Source: Pseudomonas paraglycinae (GTDB taxonomy: Bacteria; Pseudomonadota; Gammaproteobacteria; Pseudomonadales; Pseudomonadaceae). Taken from it: a stretch of DNA of 54,645 nucleotides. The stretch spans positions 1 to 54,645 of the forward strand of contig NZ_BQHR01000027.1 in NCBI RefSeq assembly GCF_021601625.1. The letters are read 5' to 3'. A program made the translations under genes and the position numbers. The stretch's first letter is position 1. Each line of letters begins with the position of its first letter. The notes under the pieces are model-generated. The model was not told where the DNA came from. It saw nothing but the letters and a program-made list of their open reading frames with translations, and did no database searches. Below, piece after piece: positions 8,641-16,773 of this stretch.

Positions 8641-10254
8641 ATGACCGACAACCTGATTGAAATCCGCGACCTGCGCGTCGCCTTCGCCGGGCACGAAGTG
8701 GTGCACGGCGTGAACCTCGACATCCGCCGTGGCGAGTGCCTGGCACTGGTCGGCGAATCCGGCTCGGGCAAGTCGGTGACGGCCCACTCGATTCTGCGTT
8801 TGCTGCCGGGCAAAACGGTCAGCAGCACGGGCAGCATCCGCTACAACGGCGTGGACTTGCTGCATGCCAGCGAGCAGCAGATGCGCGGCTTGCGCGGCAA
8901 CCGCATCGCGATGATTTTCCAGGAGCCGATGACCTCGCTGAACCCGCTGCACACGGTGGAAAAGCAGATCAGCGAAGTGCTGGAGATCCACAAGGGGCTC
9001 AAGGGTCGCGCCGCACGCCAGCGCACGCTGGAGCTGCTGGAATTGGTGGGCATTCGCCAGCCGTTGCAGCGCTTGAAGGCCTATCCGCACCAGCTCTCCG
9101 GTGGCCAGCGGCAACGGGTGATGATCGCCATGGCGCTGGCCAACGAGCCGCAATTGCTGATCGCCGACGAACCGACCACGGCGCTGGACGTGACCGTGCA
9201 GCAGAAGATTCTCGAGCTGCTGATCGAGTTGCAGCAACGCCTCGGCATGTCGCTGCTGCTGATCAGTCACGACCTCAATCTGGTGAGACGCATCGCCCAA
9301 CGGGTGTGCGTGATGCGCCACGGGGAAATCGTCGAACAAGCCGACTGCGCAACGCTGTTCCGCGCCCCGCAGCATCCTTACAGCCGCCTGCTGATCGAGG
9401 CGGAACCGTCCGGCGCACCGGTGCCGAGTCGCTACGATCACAATCTGCTGGAGGTGGATGATCTGAAAGTCTGGTTCCCGCTGCCCAAGGCGTTGTTCAG
9501 CCGCACCCAGGAATACATCAAGGCCGTGGACGGCGTGAGTTTCCGGCTGCAACGGGGCAAGACTCTGGGCATTGTCGGCGAGTCCGGCTCGGGCAAGTCG
9601 ACGCTGGGCCAGGCGATTCTGCGGCTGGTGGAATCCGAGGGCGATATTCGCTTCGGCAACAAGCAATTGAGCCTGCTCAATCAGCGTTTGATGCGCCCCT
9701 TGCGCCGGCAGATCCAGGTGGTGTTCCAGGACCCGTTCGGCAGCCTCAGCCCTCGGATGTCGGTGCAGCAGATCATCGCCGAAGGCCTGCTGACCCACGG
9801 CATCGGCACGGCCGAAGAACGCGAAGCGGCGGTGATCCGCGTGCTGGAGGAAGTCGGCCTCGATCCGCAGAGCCGCCATCGCTATCCCCACGAGTTTTCC
9901 GGTGGCCAGCGCCAGCGCATTTCCATCGCCCGGGCGCTGGTGCTGGAACCGGCGCTGATTCTGCTCGACGAACCGACCTCGGCGCTGGACCGCACGGTGC
10001 AGAAACAGGTGGTGGAATTATTGCGGCAGTTGCAGATCCGCCATGGCTTGACGTACCTGTTCATCAGCCATGACCTGGCGGTGGTGCATGCACTGGCGCA
10101 CGATTTGATGGTGATCAAGGACGGCAAGGTGGTGGAACAGGGAGCGTCGCGCCAGATTTTTGCGGCGCCGCAGCATGTCTATACCCAGGAACTGCTGAAA
10201 GCCTCCGGCCTGGCATTGGCAAAAACCGGGGGTGAGCGGGTTCCAGCAATCTGA
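8641..10254 (+). CDS. yejF: YejF-like double ATP-binding subunit of peptide ABC transporter
   Basis: The energy subunit, 537 residues, with two fused ABC ATPase domains as in E. coli YejF (about 529). Domain 1 has Walker A GESGSGKS (38-45), signature LSGGQRQRV (about 152-160) and Walker [13 protein letters not shown]. Domain 2 has Walker A GESGSGKS (about 313-320), signature [10 protein letters not shown] and Walker [13 protein letters not shown]; both carry the switch His in LLISHDL/LFISHDL. Both sites look intact. It starts 14 bases after yejE behind GGAGCTGAA and is the last gene of the run. No clear terminator is visible in the 119 bp that follow. Confidence 0.94.
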   Translation: MTDNLIEIRDLRVAFAGHEVVHGVNLDIRRGECLALVGESGSGKSVTAHSILRLLPGKTVSSTGSIRYNGVDLLHASEQQMRGLRGNRIAMIFQEPMTSLNPLHTVEKQISEVLEIHKGLKGRAARQRTLELLELVGIRQPLQRLKAYPHQLSGGQRQRVMIAMALANEPQLLIADEPTTALDVTVQQKILELLIELQQRLGMSLLLISHDLNLVRRIAQRVCVMRHGEIVEQADCATLFRAPQHPYSRLLIEAEPSGAPVPSRYDHNLLEVDDLKVWFPLPKALFSRTQEYIKAVDGVSFRLQRGKTLGIVGESGSGKSTLGQAILRLVESEGDIRFGNKQLSLLNQRLMRPLRRQIQVVFQDPFGSLSPRMSVQQIIAEGLLTHGIGTAEEREAAVIRVLEEVGLDPQSRHRYPHEFSGGQRQRISIARALVLEPALILLDEPTSALDRTVQKQVVELLRQLQIRHGLTYLFISHDLAVVHALAHDLMVIKDGKVVEQGASRQIFAAPQHVYTQELLKASGLALAKTGGERVPAI

Positions 10255-10373
10255 CCTTCAGTGCTTTCAGATTTATTTTCCGGCCACTGCATCCAAACGC
10301 CTCCGTCACGGGTAGTCCCTGTAACAGCCCCCTTTCGGCTGTCAGCGGTTTACCCTTTTTCGGAGAAACACTG

Positions 10374-10895
10374 ATGAACATCACCCAACTGATCGGCTTC
10401 ACCGGTTTGCTCGCCGTCGCCTCGACAAGCTTTGCCCAAAGCAGTTATCCCGATGCGATCAAGGTGCCGGACGGTCACAAGATCGCGATGGAAACCACCG
10501 GGGTCGGCGAGATCACCTACGAATGCCGGGACAAGGCCAATGCCGCCGGCCAGACCGAGTGGGTGTTCGTCGGCCCCAAAGCGGTGCTCAACGATCGCAG
10601 CGGCAAACAGGTCGGCACCTACTTCGGCCCGCCCGCCACCTGGCAGGCAAAGGACGGCTCGAAAGTCACCGGCACGCAATTGGCCGTCGCGCCGTCGAGC
10701 CCGGGCAACCTGCCCTATCAATTGGTCAAGGCCAACCCCGCCGAGGGCAAAGGCGCGATGAGCGGCGTGAGCTACATCCAGCGCGTCGCGCTCAAGGGCG
10801 GCGTGGCGCCGGGCAGCGAATGCACGGCGGCGAACAAGGGCAAACAGGAAGTGGTGAAGTACCAGGCCGACTACATTTTCTGGGCCGCGAACTGA
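10374..10895 (+). CDS. Exported DUF3455-family protein
   Basis: A 173-residue protein with a signal peptide (IGFTGLLAVASTSFAQ, cut near residue 22) and a DUF3455-type body: GVGEITYECRDKANAAG, EWVFVGPKAVLND, KQVGTYFGPPATWQAKDGSKVTG and a final YQADYIFWAAN. Two cysteines (in YECRD and GSECTA) could form a disulfide in the periplasm. Biochemical function is unknown to me. It lies 21 bp ahead of an ECF sigma gene and its anti-sigma gene, a pairing that suggests it belongs to the regulon and may be cotranscribed with them. The 119-bp leader holds GCATCC at 10289-10294, like some ECF -35 elements, but I cannot place a matching -10. Confidence 0.8.
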   Translation: MNITQLIGFTGLLAVASTSFAQSSYPDAIKVPDGHKIAMETTGVGEITYECRDKANAAGQTEWVFVGPKAVLNDRSGKQVGTYFGPPATWQAKDGSKVTGTQLAVAPSSPGNLPYQLVKANPAEGKGAMSGVSYIQRVALKGGVAPGSECTAANKGKQEVVKYQADYIFWAAN

Positions 10896-10916
10896 GCCTG
10901 ACTGGACGTTTGCTCG

Positions 10917-11471
10917 ATGCTTGCTAGATTGCAGGACATGCCATTACCCGAAACCGCGTTCGATTACGAAGCCCGCCTCGCCGCCTGTGCCCGCGGCGAG
11001 CGCGGGGCCCTGCGCGAATTGTATGTGCAGGAAAGCCCGCGGCTGCTCGGTGTGGCCCGACGTCTGGTGCGCGACACGGCGCTGGCCGAAGACATCGTTC
11101 ACGACGCATTCATCAAGATCTGGGCCGGCGCGGCGGGGTTCGATCCGGCGCGCGGTTCGGCCCGAGGCTGGATGTTCAGCGTGACCCGGCATCTGGCGTT
11201 GAATGTGTTGCGCAATCACGACCGGGAAACGCCGTTGAACGACAGCAACGAATCTCCGGCGATTGATGACGACTTCGATGCGCTGGCGCAATCGACCCGC
11301 ATCCATCGCTGCCTGCATCAACTGGAGCCGCAACGCCGCCGCTGCATCCTTCACGCCTACGTCGACGGTTACAGCCACGCGCAGATCGCCCAACGCCTCG
11401 ACACGCCGCTGGGCACCGTCAAAGCCTGGATCAAGCGCAGCCTCAATGCGTTGCGGGAGTGCATGGGATGA
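10917..11471 (+). CDS. ECF RNA polymerase sigma factor (RskA-partnered type)
   Basis: A 184-residue sigma-70 family protein of the extracytoplasmic-function class, with region 2 and region 4 only. Region 2 shows DIVHDAFIKIWAGAAGFDP and ARGWMFSVTRHLALNVLR, for core binding and -10 recognition. Region 4 shows LEPQRRRCILHAYVDGYSHAQIAQRLDTPLGTVKAWIKRSL, seen here as YVDGYSHAQIAQRL and GTVKAWIKRSL, a helix-turn-helix for the -35. ATG 10917 has GGAC 9 bases upstream; ATG 10938 is possible but too close to its AGGA. The stop overlaps the anti-sigma start (ATGA), a common sign of coupled synthesis of sigma and its inhibitor. Confidence 0.9.
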   Translation: MLARLQDMPLPETAFDYEARLAACARGERGALRELYVQESPRLLGVARRLVRDTALAEDIVHDAFIKIWAGAAGFDPARGSARGWMFSVTRHLALNVLRNHDRETPLNDSNESPAIDDDFDALAQSTRIHRCLHQLEPQRRRCILHAYVDGYSHAQIAQRLDTPLGTVKAWIKRSLNALRECMG

Positions 11472-12163
11472 CCACCGAATCGGCGCAGGAACGCGATGAA
11501 CTGGCCAGCGAATACGTGCTCGGTACCCTCTCGGCCCAAGAGCGCGCCGAAGTGCAACGACGCTTGCCCAACGAGCCCGAGCTGCAAGCGGCGGTGGATG
11601 CCTGGGAGCGGCGCTTGCTGGAGTTGACCGACCTCGCCCCGGCGCATCAGCCCTCGTCGCAGCTGTGGCAACGCATCGAACGCAGTGTCGGGCAACTCAC
11701 CCACAAAGTGGCGCCCGAGATTTCCTGGTGGAACCGCCTGTCGCTGTGGCGCGGATTGAGCGCTGCCGGGTTGGCCGCGACTTTGTTGCTGGGTTCGATC
11801 CTGTTGACCCAGACCACACCGAAACCGAGCTTTCTGGTGGTGCTGGTCGCCCCGCAGGACAAGGCGCCGGGCTGGGTGATACAGGCCAGCAGTCCACGGG
11901 AGATCCAGTTGATTCCGTTGGGCGTGGTCGAGGTGCCGGCCGACAAAGCGCTGGAGTTCTGGACCAAGGCCGACGGCTGGCAGGGTCCGGTGTCGCTGGG
12001 GCTGGTCAAACCGGGCCAGGCGCTGTCGATCCCGCTGGACAAGCTGCCGCCGCTGCAACCGAACCAGTTGTTCGAGCTGACGCTGGAAGGCGCCACCGGT
12101 TCGCCGATCGGCAAACCTACCGGGCCGATCCAGGCAATCGGCCGCGCAGTGAAGGTGCTGTGA
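11468..12163 (+). CDS. Membrane anti-sigma factor, RskA-like
   Basis: A 231-residue single-pass protein that probably holds the adjacent sigma factor at the membrane. The N-terminal cytoplasmic part (ELASEYVLGTLSAQERAEVQRRL, seen as YVLGTLSAQERAEV) is the RskA-type sigma-binding helix set. One membrane segment lies at about 96-113 (GLSAAGLAATLLLGSILL). The periplasmic part is an anti-sigma-K domain (GWVIQASSPREIQLIPLG, VSLGLVKPGQALSIPLDKLPPL, FELTLEGATGSPIGKPTGPI). It lacks the HxxxCxxC zinc motif of ZAS-type anti-sigma factors. ATG 11468 overlaps the sigma stop; a GTG at 11459 in the same frame is less likely. Confidence 0.88.
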   Translation: MTTESAQERDELASEYVLGTLSAQERAEVQRRLPNEPELQAAVDAWERRLLELTDLAPAHQPSSQLWQRIERSVGQLTHKVAPEISWWNRLSLWRGLSAAGLAATLLLGSILLTQTTPKPSFLVVLVAPQDKAPGWVIQASSPREIQLIPLGVVEVPADKALEFWTKADGWQGPVSLGLVKPGQALSIPLDKLPPLQPNQLFELTLEGATGSPIGKPTGPIQAIGRAVKVL

Positions 12164-12276
12164 CAAACCATCATCGGCGTCGATGTTCACCATCACGTCA
12201 ATGAAGTTCTCTTAAAAAATCCCGGGCGTAACATCGGCTCCATACCAAACAAACAACACCCCCGGAGCACAAAATC

Positions 12277-12756
12277 ATGAAACGCCAAGTCATCCTCAGC
12301 ATTGCCCTTTCGGTTCTGGCCTTCAACGCATTTGCCGCCAAACCGGCCCACACCATGATCGCCGAAGGCGGTTCGGATCGTCTGATCGAACAGCGCGTTG
12401 CTGAAGGCGGCTCAGATCGTCTGATTGAACGTCGCGTTGCCGAAAGTGGTTCGGATCGGCTGATCGAACGTCGCGTCGCCGAAGGTGGCTCGGATCGTCT
12501 GATCGAACGTCGCGTTGCCGAAGGTGGTTCGGACCGTCTGATCGAGCGTCGCGTTGCCGAAGGTGGTTCGGATCGTCTGATCGAACGCCGTGTTGCCGAA
12601 GGTGGTTCGGATCGTCTGATCGAACGCCGTGTTGCCGAAGGTGGTTCGGACCGTCTGATCGAACGCCGCGTTGCCGAAGGTGGTTCGGATCGTCTGATCG
12701 AACGCCGTGTTGCCGAAGGTGGTTCGGATCGTCTGATCGAACGCCGCGTTGCCTGA
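12277..12756 (+). CDS. Exported protein made of ten 13-residue tandem repeats
   Basis: A 159-residue protein of unknown function. It starts with a clear signal peptide (MKRQVILSIALSVLAFNAFA, cut after AFA at 21). After KPAHTM the rest is ten consecutive copies of a 13-residue unit, consensus VAEGGSDRLIERR, with variants only in copy 1 (I for V, Q for R) and copy 3 (S for G), then a final VA. Each unit has a flexible acidic front and a basic RR end, giving a regular charge pattern. There is no cysteine or membrane segment after the signal. ATG 12277 follows CCGGAGCACAAAATC. An intrinsic terminator follows at 12784. It lies 113 bp after the anti-sigma gene and might be a target of that sigma factor (inference). 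Confidence 0.85.
   Translation: MKRQVILSIALSVLAFNAFAAKPAHTMIAEGGSDRLIEQRVAEGGSDRLIERRVAESGSDRLIERRVAEGGSDRLIERRVAEGGSDRLIERRVAEGGSDRLIERRVAEGGSDRLIERRVAEGGSDRLIERRVAEGGSDRLIERRVAEGGSDRLIERRVA
12358..12753 (+). repeat. 39-bp in-frame tandem repeat array (10 units plus 2 codons)
   Basis: Units of 39 bp encode VAEGGSDRLIERR. The later copies are almost identical at DNA level; the differences are synonymous third-position changes such as gat/gac and cgt/cgc. Such similarity points to recent duplication, slippage or gene conversion, so copy number may vary between strains. Units join directly without spacers, which excludes a CRISPR array. Confidence 0.95.
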
Positions 12757-12783
12757 ATGCATGGCTTGATCGCAACAACCCAG

Positions 12784-12816
12784 AAAAAACCCGGCTCCCG
12801 TCAGCCGGGTTTTTTT
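12784..12816. terminator. Bidirectional intrinsic terminator
   Basis: An A-run and ACCCGGCT (to 12796) pair with AGCCGGGT and a T-run (12803-12816) around the loop CCCGTC. The A-run before and T-run after the stem let it work on both strands. It lies between the repeat-protein gene (+) and the DUF1615 lipoprotein gene (-), which converge here. Confidence 0.9.
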
Positions 12817-12834
12817 ATTCCCTTTTGATCGTCC

Positions 12835-13932
12835 TCAGCCCTTGGCCATGCAGCGCCGATAACGCTCGTCGACCCGTTTGGCAAACCACGCCGTGGTCAG
12901 CTTGCGGGTGATCTTCGGGCTCTGCAGCACGATGCCCGGCAGCACCGCACGGGGCAATGACTTGCCTTCCGCACGCTCCGCCAGCTCGAAGACCCGTTGA
13001 TACAGTTTGGTCTCCTCGAAAGCCAGGCTATCGCCCTTCTCCAGTTGATCGCGGATCACCGGATTGCGCATGCCCAGGGATTTGCCGAGGGTGCGCACTG
13101 CCAGTTCAGTGCTGCCCGGCATGATCGCGCCCGGGCGGATCAGGTCGCCGTCCAGCGCCAGCGGAATCCCCGACGCGCGGCTGACCGCGTTCTGAAATGC
13201 CGCGTTGCGACTGGCGTACCAGCCGGCGTTGAAGTCGGCGAAGCGGTACAGCGGCTCGCGATAACTCACCGGATAACCGAGCAAATGGGCGATGCCGAAG
13301 TACATGCCGCCCCGACGGCTGAACACCTCGCGGCGAATCGTGCCGTCCACCGGGTACGGGTAGTCCTTGGCATGCTGCTCGGCGAATTCGATGCTGACCT
13401 GCATCGGCCCGCCGGTGTGCACCGGGTTGAAACCGCTGAACAGCGTGCGGCCCATCGGCACCGAGCCGATGAAGTCGTCGAAAATTGCGCTCAATTCCTT
13501 TTCGCTGCGGGCGGCGCTGAGGCGTTCGCTGTAGGTCTTGCCGTTCGGCGAACGCACCTGCAAGGCGCCGCTGACCAACAGACTCGGGATATGCACCTTG
13601 GCGGCGCGGCGGTCGATTTCGTCACGGGCGATCTTGCCCAGGCCGGGTACCGGCGGATCGACCTGAAAAGTGGATTCCTGCTCGGCGACGGCCAGCACCG
13701 AACACAGGTTTTGCGTGGTCGGGCTGATGCCCTGGGCGGCGAACGCGGCGTAGATGTCGGTGGCCCAGCCCTTGCGGTCGACGGTTTTTGCCGGCAGCAG
13801 GCGCACGATCTGCGCCTTGACCTCGGCGGGCGGGCGCGGCGCCGGTTCTTCGCTGCGTTGACCGGCGCAACCGGCCAGTACCAGCAGCGCGGCGAGGCTG
13901 ACGAATAATCGAGGGGTGTGCATACGCTTCAT
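12835..13932 (-). CDS. DUF1615-family lipoprotein
   Basis: A 365-residue lipoprotein. The N-terminus has a lipoprotein signal with lipobox LVLAGC (Cys at about residue 22), then a short Pro/Glu-rich linker. The body matches the DUF1615 family as I know it: GWATDIYAAFAAQGISPTTQN, VLAVAEQESTFQVDPPVPGLGKIA (seen as AEQESTFQVDPPVPGLG), FSGFNPVHTGGPMQVSIEFAE, GGMYFGIAHLLGYP and YRFADFNAGWYASRNAAFQ. The AEQES...GPMQVS arrangement is reminiscent of a lysozyme-like or lytic transglycosylase fold, but that activity is only inference. The last Asp is followed by no stop, i.e. the protein simply ends RRCMAKG. An alternative start lies at 13923. Confidence 0.8.
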   Translation of the reverse strand: MKRMHTPRLFVSLAALLVLAGCAGQRSEEPAPRPPAEVKAQIVRLLPAKTVDRKGWATDIYAAFAAQGISPTTQNLCSVLAVAEQESTFQVDPPVPGLGKIARDEIDRRAAKVHIPSLLVSGALQVRSPNGKTYSERLSAARSEKELSAIFDDFIGSVPMGRTLFSGFNPVHTGGPMQVSIEFAEQHAKDYPYPVDGTIRREVFSRRGGMYFGIAHLLGYPVSYREPLYRFADFNAGWYASRNAAFQNAVSRASGIPLALDGDLIRPGAIMPGSTELAVRTLGKSLGMRNPVIRDQLEKGDSLAFEETKLYQRVFELAERAEGKSLPRAVLPGIVLQSPKITRKLTTAWFAKRVDERYRRCMAKG

Positions 13933-14116
13933 CCAGTCCGTTGAGCCGGGTTAACCCTACGCTCAATCGCAGGGTGCAGGATAGGACTGCGGGCCGGCGG
14001 CGCTGTTCCATCGCCCCGTTTGGCAGGCCGACTGGCCGCCCTCGCCGTCTGATCCATACTTGCTGCTGCGCACTCAGTGGCAAGTCTTGGATCAGGACAC
14101 GCGAGGAGGACAGACC

Positions 14117-15652
14117 ATGAACCGCAGTGATGTTCTGATCATCGGCGCAGGCCCAACCGGACTGGTGCTGGCCCTGTGGCTGAGCAAACTGGGCGTGCGC
14201 GTGCGCATCATCGACAAGACCTCCGCGCCGGGCACCACGTCGCGGGCGCTGGCGGTGCAGGCGCGCACCCTTGAGCTGTACCGGCAACTGGATCTGGCCG
14301 ATACGGTGGTGCGCAACGGTCACCGGGTGGCCGCGGCGAATTTCTGGGTCAAGGGCAAACCCGTGGCACAGCTGCCGCTGAACCGGATCGGCGAAGGCCT
14401 GACGCCCTATGCCTTTCTGGAAATGTACCCGCAGGACGAACACGAGCGACTGTTGATCGACCGCCTCGAAGACTACGACGTGACCGTCGAGCGCAACACG
14501 ACGCTGGAGAGTTTCACGGAAAACGGCGACGGCCTCACCGCGCATTTGCGCCTGCCGGATGGCGAGCAGGAAATCTGCCAGGCCTGCTATCTGGCCGGGT
14601 GTGACGGCGCCCGTTCGGTCGTGCGCAAAACCCTCGACACCGGTTTTCCCGGCGGCACTTATCAGCAGATTTTCTACGTCGCCGATGTGCGGGCCAGCGG
14701 CCCGGCGCTCAATGGCGAGTTGCATCTGGATCTGGATGAAGCGGACTTTCTCGCGGTGTTTCCGCTGGCTGGCGAAGGCCGTGCGCGGTTGATCGGCACG
14801 GTTCGTGACGAACGTGCGGATCGTGCCGAAACCCTCGAGTTTTCCGATGTCAGCAATCGCGCCATCGAACATCTGAACGTGCACATCGAGGACGTCAACT
14901 GGTTCTCCACCTACCGAGTGCATCATCGGGTGGCGGATCACTTTCGCAAAGGCCGGGCGTTTCTGCTCGGCGATGCGGCGCACGTACACAGCCCGGCCGG
15001 CGGTCAGGGCATGAACACCGGCATCGGCGATGCGATCAATCTGGCGTGGAAACTCGCGGCAGTGCTCGGCGGCGCGGCCACGCCCAAACTGCTCGACAGC
15101 TACGAAACCGAACGCATCGCCTTCGCCCGGCGACTGGTGTCGACCACCGACAAAGTCTTCAGCTTCGTCACCGCCGAAGGCCGTATGGCCGACCTGCTGC
15201 GCACGCGGCTGGCGCCGTTCCTGATTCCGAAAATGGCCTCATTCGAGACCAGCCGCGAGTTCCTGTTTCGCACCGTCTCGCAAATCACCGTCAACTATCG
15301 AGGCATGGCGTTGAGCGAAGGCGTGGCCGGGCACGTCCACGGCGGCGACCGCTTGCCGTGGGCCCATGATGGCGAGGGGGATAATTACGAACCGTTGCGC
15401 CATCCGTGCTGGCAGGTGCATGTGTACGGCGACACCAGCGACGAGATGATCGCCTGGTGCAATGAACATCACTTGCCGCTGCACGTATTCGACTGGCGTC
15501 CGGCGTTTGAAACGGCGGGACTGGGGCGCAACGGCTTTTACCTGCTGCGCCCGGATACCTACGTGGCGATTGCCGACAACAGCGCGGATCCGAAGGTGAT
15601 CGAGCGGTACTTCCGTGATCACGGGATCCGGCCGTTCTTCAATTGCCCCTGA
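14117..15652 (+). CDS. FAD-dependent aromatic-type monooxygenase
   Basis: A 511-residue flavoprotein of the PheA/TfdB/UbiH (FAD_binding_3) class, which hydroxylates aromatic or polyketide rings with NAD(P)H and O2. Landmarks in order are the Rossmann GAGPTGLVLALWLSKLG (about 10-26), the DG motif YLAGCDGARSVVRKTL (about 160), and the second FAD motif GDAAHVHSPAGGQGMNTGIGD (seen as GDAAHVHSPAGGQGMN, about 290). A C-terminal thioredoxin-like region of the family follows (NGFYLLRPDTYVAI). The start is ATG 14117 behind a strong GAGGAGGACAGACC. It is a single gene between a lipoprotein and hemB, so no pathway can be inferred. Confidence 0.87.
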   Translation: MNRSDVLIIGAGPTGLVLALWLSKLGVRVRIIDKTSAPGTTSRALAVQARTLELYRQLDLADTVVRNGHRVAAANFWVKGKPVAQLPLNRIGEGLTPYAFLEMYPQDEHERLLIDRLEDYDVTVERNTTLESFTENGDGLTAHLRLPDGEQEICQACYLAGCDGARSVVRKTLDTGFPGGTYQQIFYVADVRASGPALNGELHLDLDEADFLAVFPLAGEGRARLIGTVRDERADRAETLEFSDVSNRAIEHLNVHIEDVNWFSTYRVHHRVADHFRKGRAFLLGDAAHVHSPAGGQGMNTGIGDAINLAWKLAAVLGGAATPKLLDSYETERIAFARRLVSTTDKVFSFVTAEGRMADLLRTRLAPFLIPKMASFETSREFLFRTVSQITVNYRGMALSEGVAGHVHGGDRLPWAHDGEGDNYEPLRHPCWQVHVYGDTSDEMIAWCNEHHLPLHVFDWRPAFETAGLGRNGFYLLRPDTYVAIADNSADPKVIERYFRDHGIRPFFNCP

Positions 15653-15656
15653 CGGA

Positions 15657-16631
15657 TCAGATCCCGGCCAGGGCCAGGTCCATCGCAAAGTAGGTGAAGA
15701 TCAGATCCGCACCCGCGCGTTTGATCGCACCAAGGCTTTCGCGCACCACGCGATCTTCGTCGATAGCCCCGGCCTGGGCGCCGAACTTGATCATCGCGTA
15801 CTCGCCGCTGACCTGATACGCCGCCAGCGGCAGGTTCGAGGCTTCGCGGATGTCGCGGATGATGTCCAGGTACGCGCCGGCCGGTTTGACCATCAGCGCG
15901 TCGGCGCCTTCCTGCTCGTCGAGCAACGATTCGCGCAGGGCTTCGCGGCGGTTCATCGGGTTCATCTGATAGCTTTTGCGATCGCCCTTCAGCGCGCTGC
16001 CGCCGGCCTCGCGGAACGGGCCGTAGAGCGCCGAGGCGAATTTGGTCGAGTAGGCCATGATCGGAATCTGCGTGAACCCGGCATCGTCCAGCGCCCGGCG
16101 AATCGCCCGCACCTGGCCGTCCATCGCTGCCGATGGCGCGATCACGTCGGCACCGGCACGGGCTGCCGCCACCGCTTGCTTGCCGAGGTTGATCAGGGTC
16201 TGGTCGTTGTCGACTTCATGGTTGTGCATCACGCCGCAATGGCCGTGATCGGTGTACTCGCAGAAGCAGGTGTCGGACATCACGATCATGTCCGGCACGG
16301 CGTCCTTGGCGATCCGCGACATGCGCGACACCAGACCGTTCTCACGCCAGGTGTCGCTGCCGTTGGCATCCAGATGGTGGGACACACCGAAGGTCATCAC
16401 CGACTTGATCCCGGCCCGGGCGTAACGCTCGATTTCGCCGGCCAGTTTGCGCTCGGGAATACGCATCACGCCGGGCATGCTCTTGATCGGCACGAAATCG
16501 TCGATCTCTTCTTCGACGAAGATCGGCAGCACCAGATCGTTGAGGGAAAACTCGGTTTCCTGGAACAGGCTGCGCAGGCTCGCATTGCGGCGCAGACGGC
16601 GTGGACGTGCTTCGGGGAACTGACTGGACAT
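15657..16631 (-). CDS. hemB: Delta-aminolevulinic acid dehydratase, zinc/cysteine type
   Basis: HemB condenses two 5-aminolevulinates to porphobilinogen in haem and cobalamin synthesis. The product has 324 residues, standard length. The two Schiff-base lysines are present at K197 ([14 protein letters not shown]) and K249 ([12 protein letters not shown]). The metal loop reads [16 protein letters not shown] with C122, C124 and C132, the zinc-binding set found in E. coli HemB. P. aeruginosa HemB is known as a magnesium enzyme with no such cysteines, so this type is notable in a Pseudomonas. The gene converges with the FAD monooxygenase, leaving four bases between the stops. A second, Mg-type hemB elsewhere in the genome would not be surprising but cannot be seen here. 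Confidence 0.95.
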   Translation of the reverse strand: MSSQFPEARPRRLRRNASLRSLFQETEFSLNDLVLPIFVEEEIDDFVPIKSMPGVMRIPERKLAGEIERYARAGIKSVMTFGVSHHLDANGSDTWRENGLVSRMSRIAKDAVPDMIVMSDTCFCEYTDHGHCGVMHNHEVDNDQTLINLGKQAVAAARAGADVIAPSAAMDGQVRAIRRALDDAGFTQIPIMAYSTKFASALYGPFREAGGSALKGDRKSYQMNPMNRREALRESLLDEQEGADALMVKPAGAYLDIIRDIREASNLPLAAYQVSGEYAMIKFGAQAGAIDEDRVVRESLGAIKRAGADLIFTYFAMDLALAGI

Positions 16632-16773
16632 GGGGCCTTTCCTGAAAACAGCGGATGAGACGAAAGTCGTAGGGGGCGAAGCTTATGCCTTGCGAGGGAC
16701 GGGGTACAAACCTGGATCAATCAACAGTGCATTACCGGGCACGCAACAATCTGCGCACCCGGCTGCAACAGGG

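Noticed and set aside
10280-10320. An ECF promoter before the DUF3455 gene, based on GCATCC at 10289.
   Set aside because: I could not find a matching -10 at proper spacing nor the same word before the repeat-protein gene; left as a check rather than a feature.
12358-12753. The 39-bp array as a CRISPR.
   Set aside because: Units abut without spacers, stay in one reading frame and there are no cas genes.
12323-12778. Antisense open frame running through the 39-bp repeats.
   Set aside because: The repeats keep every frame open. The plus frame has the signal peptide, ribosome site and terminator; the minus frame has none.
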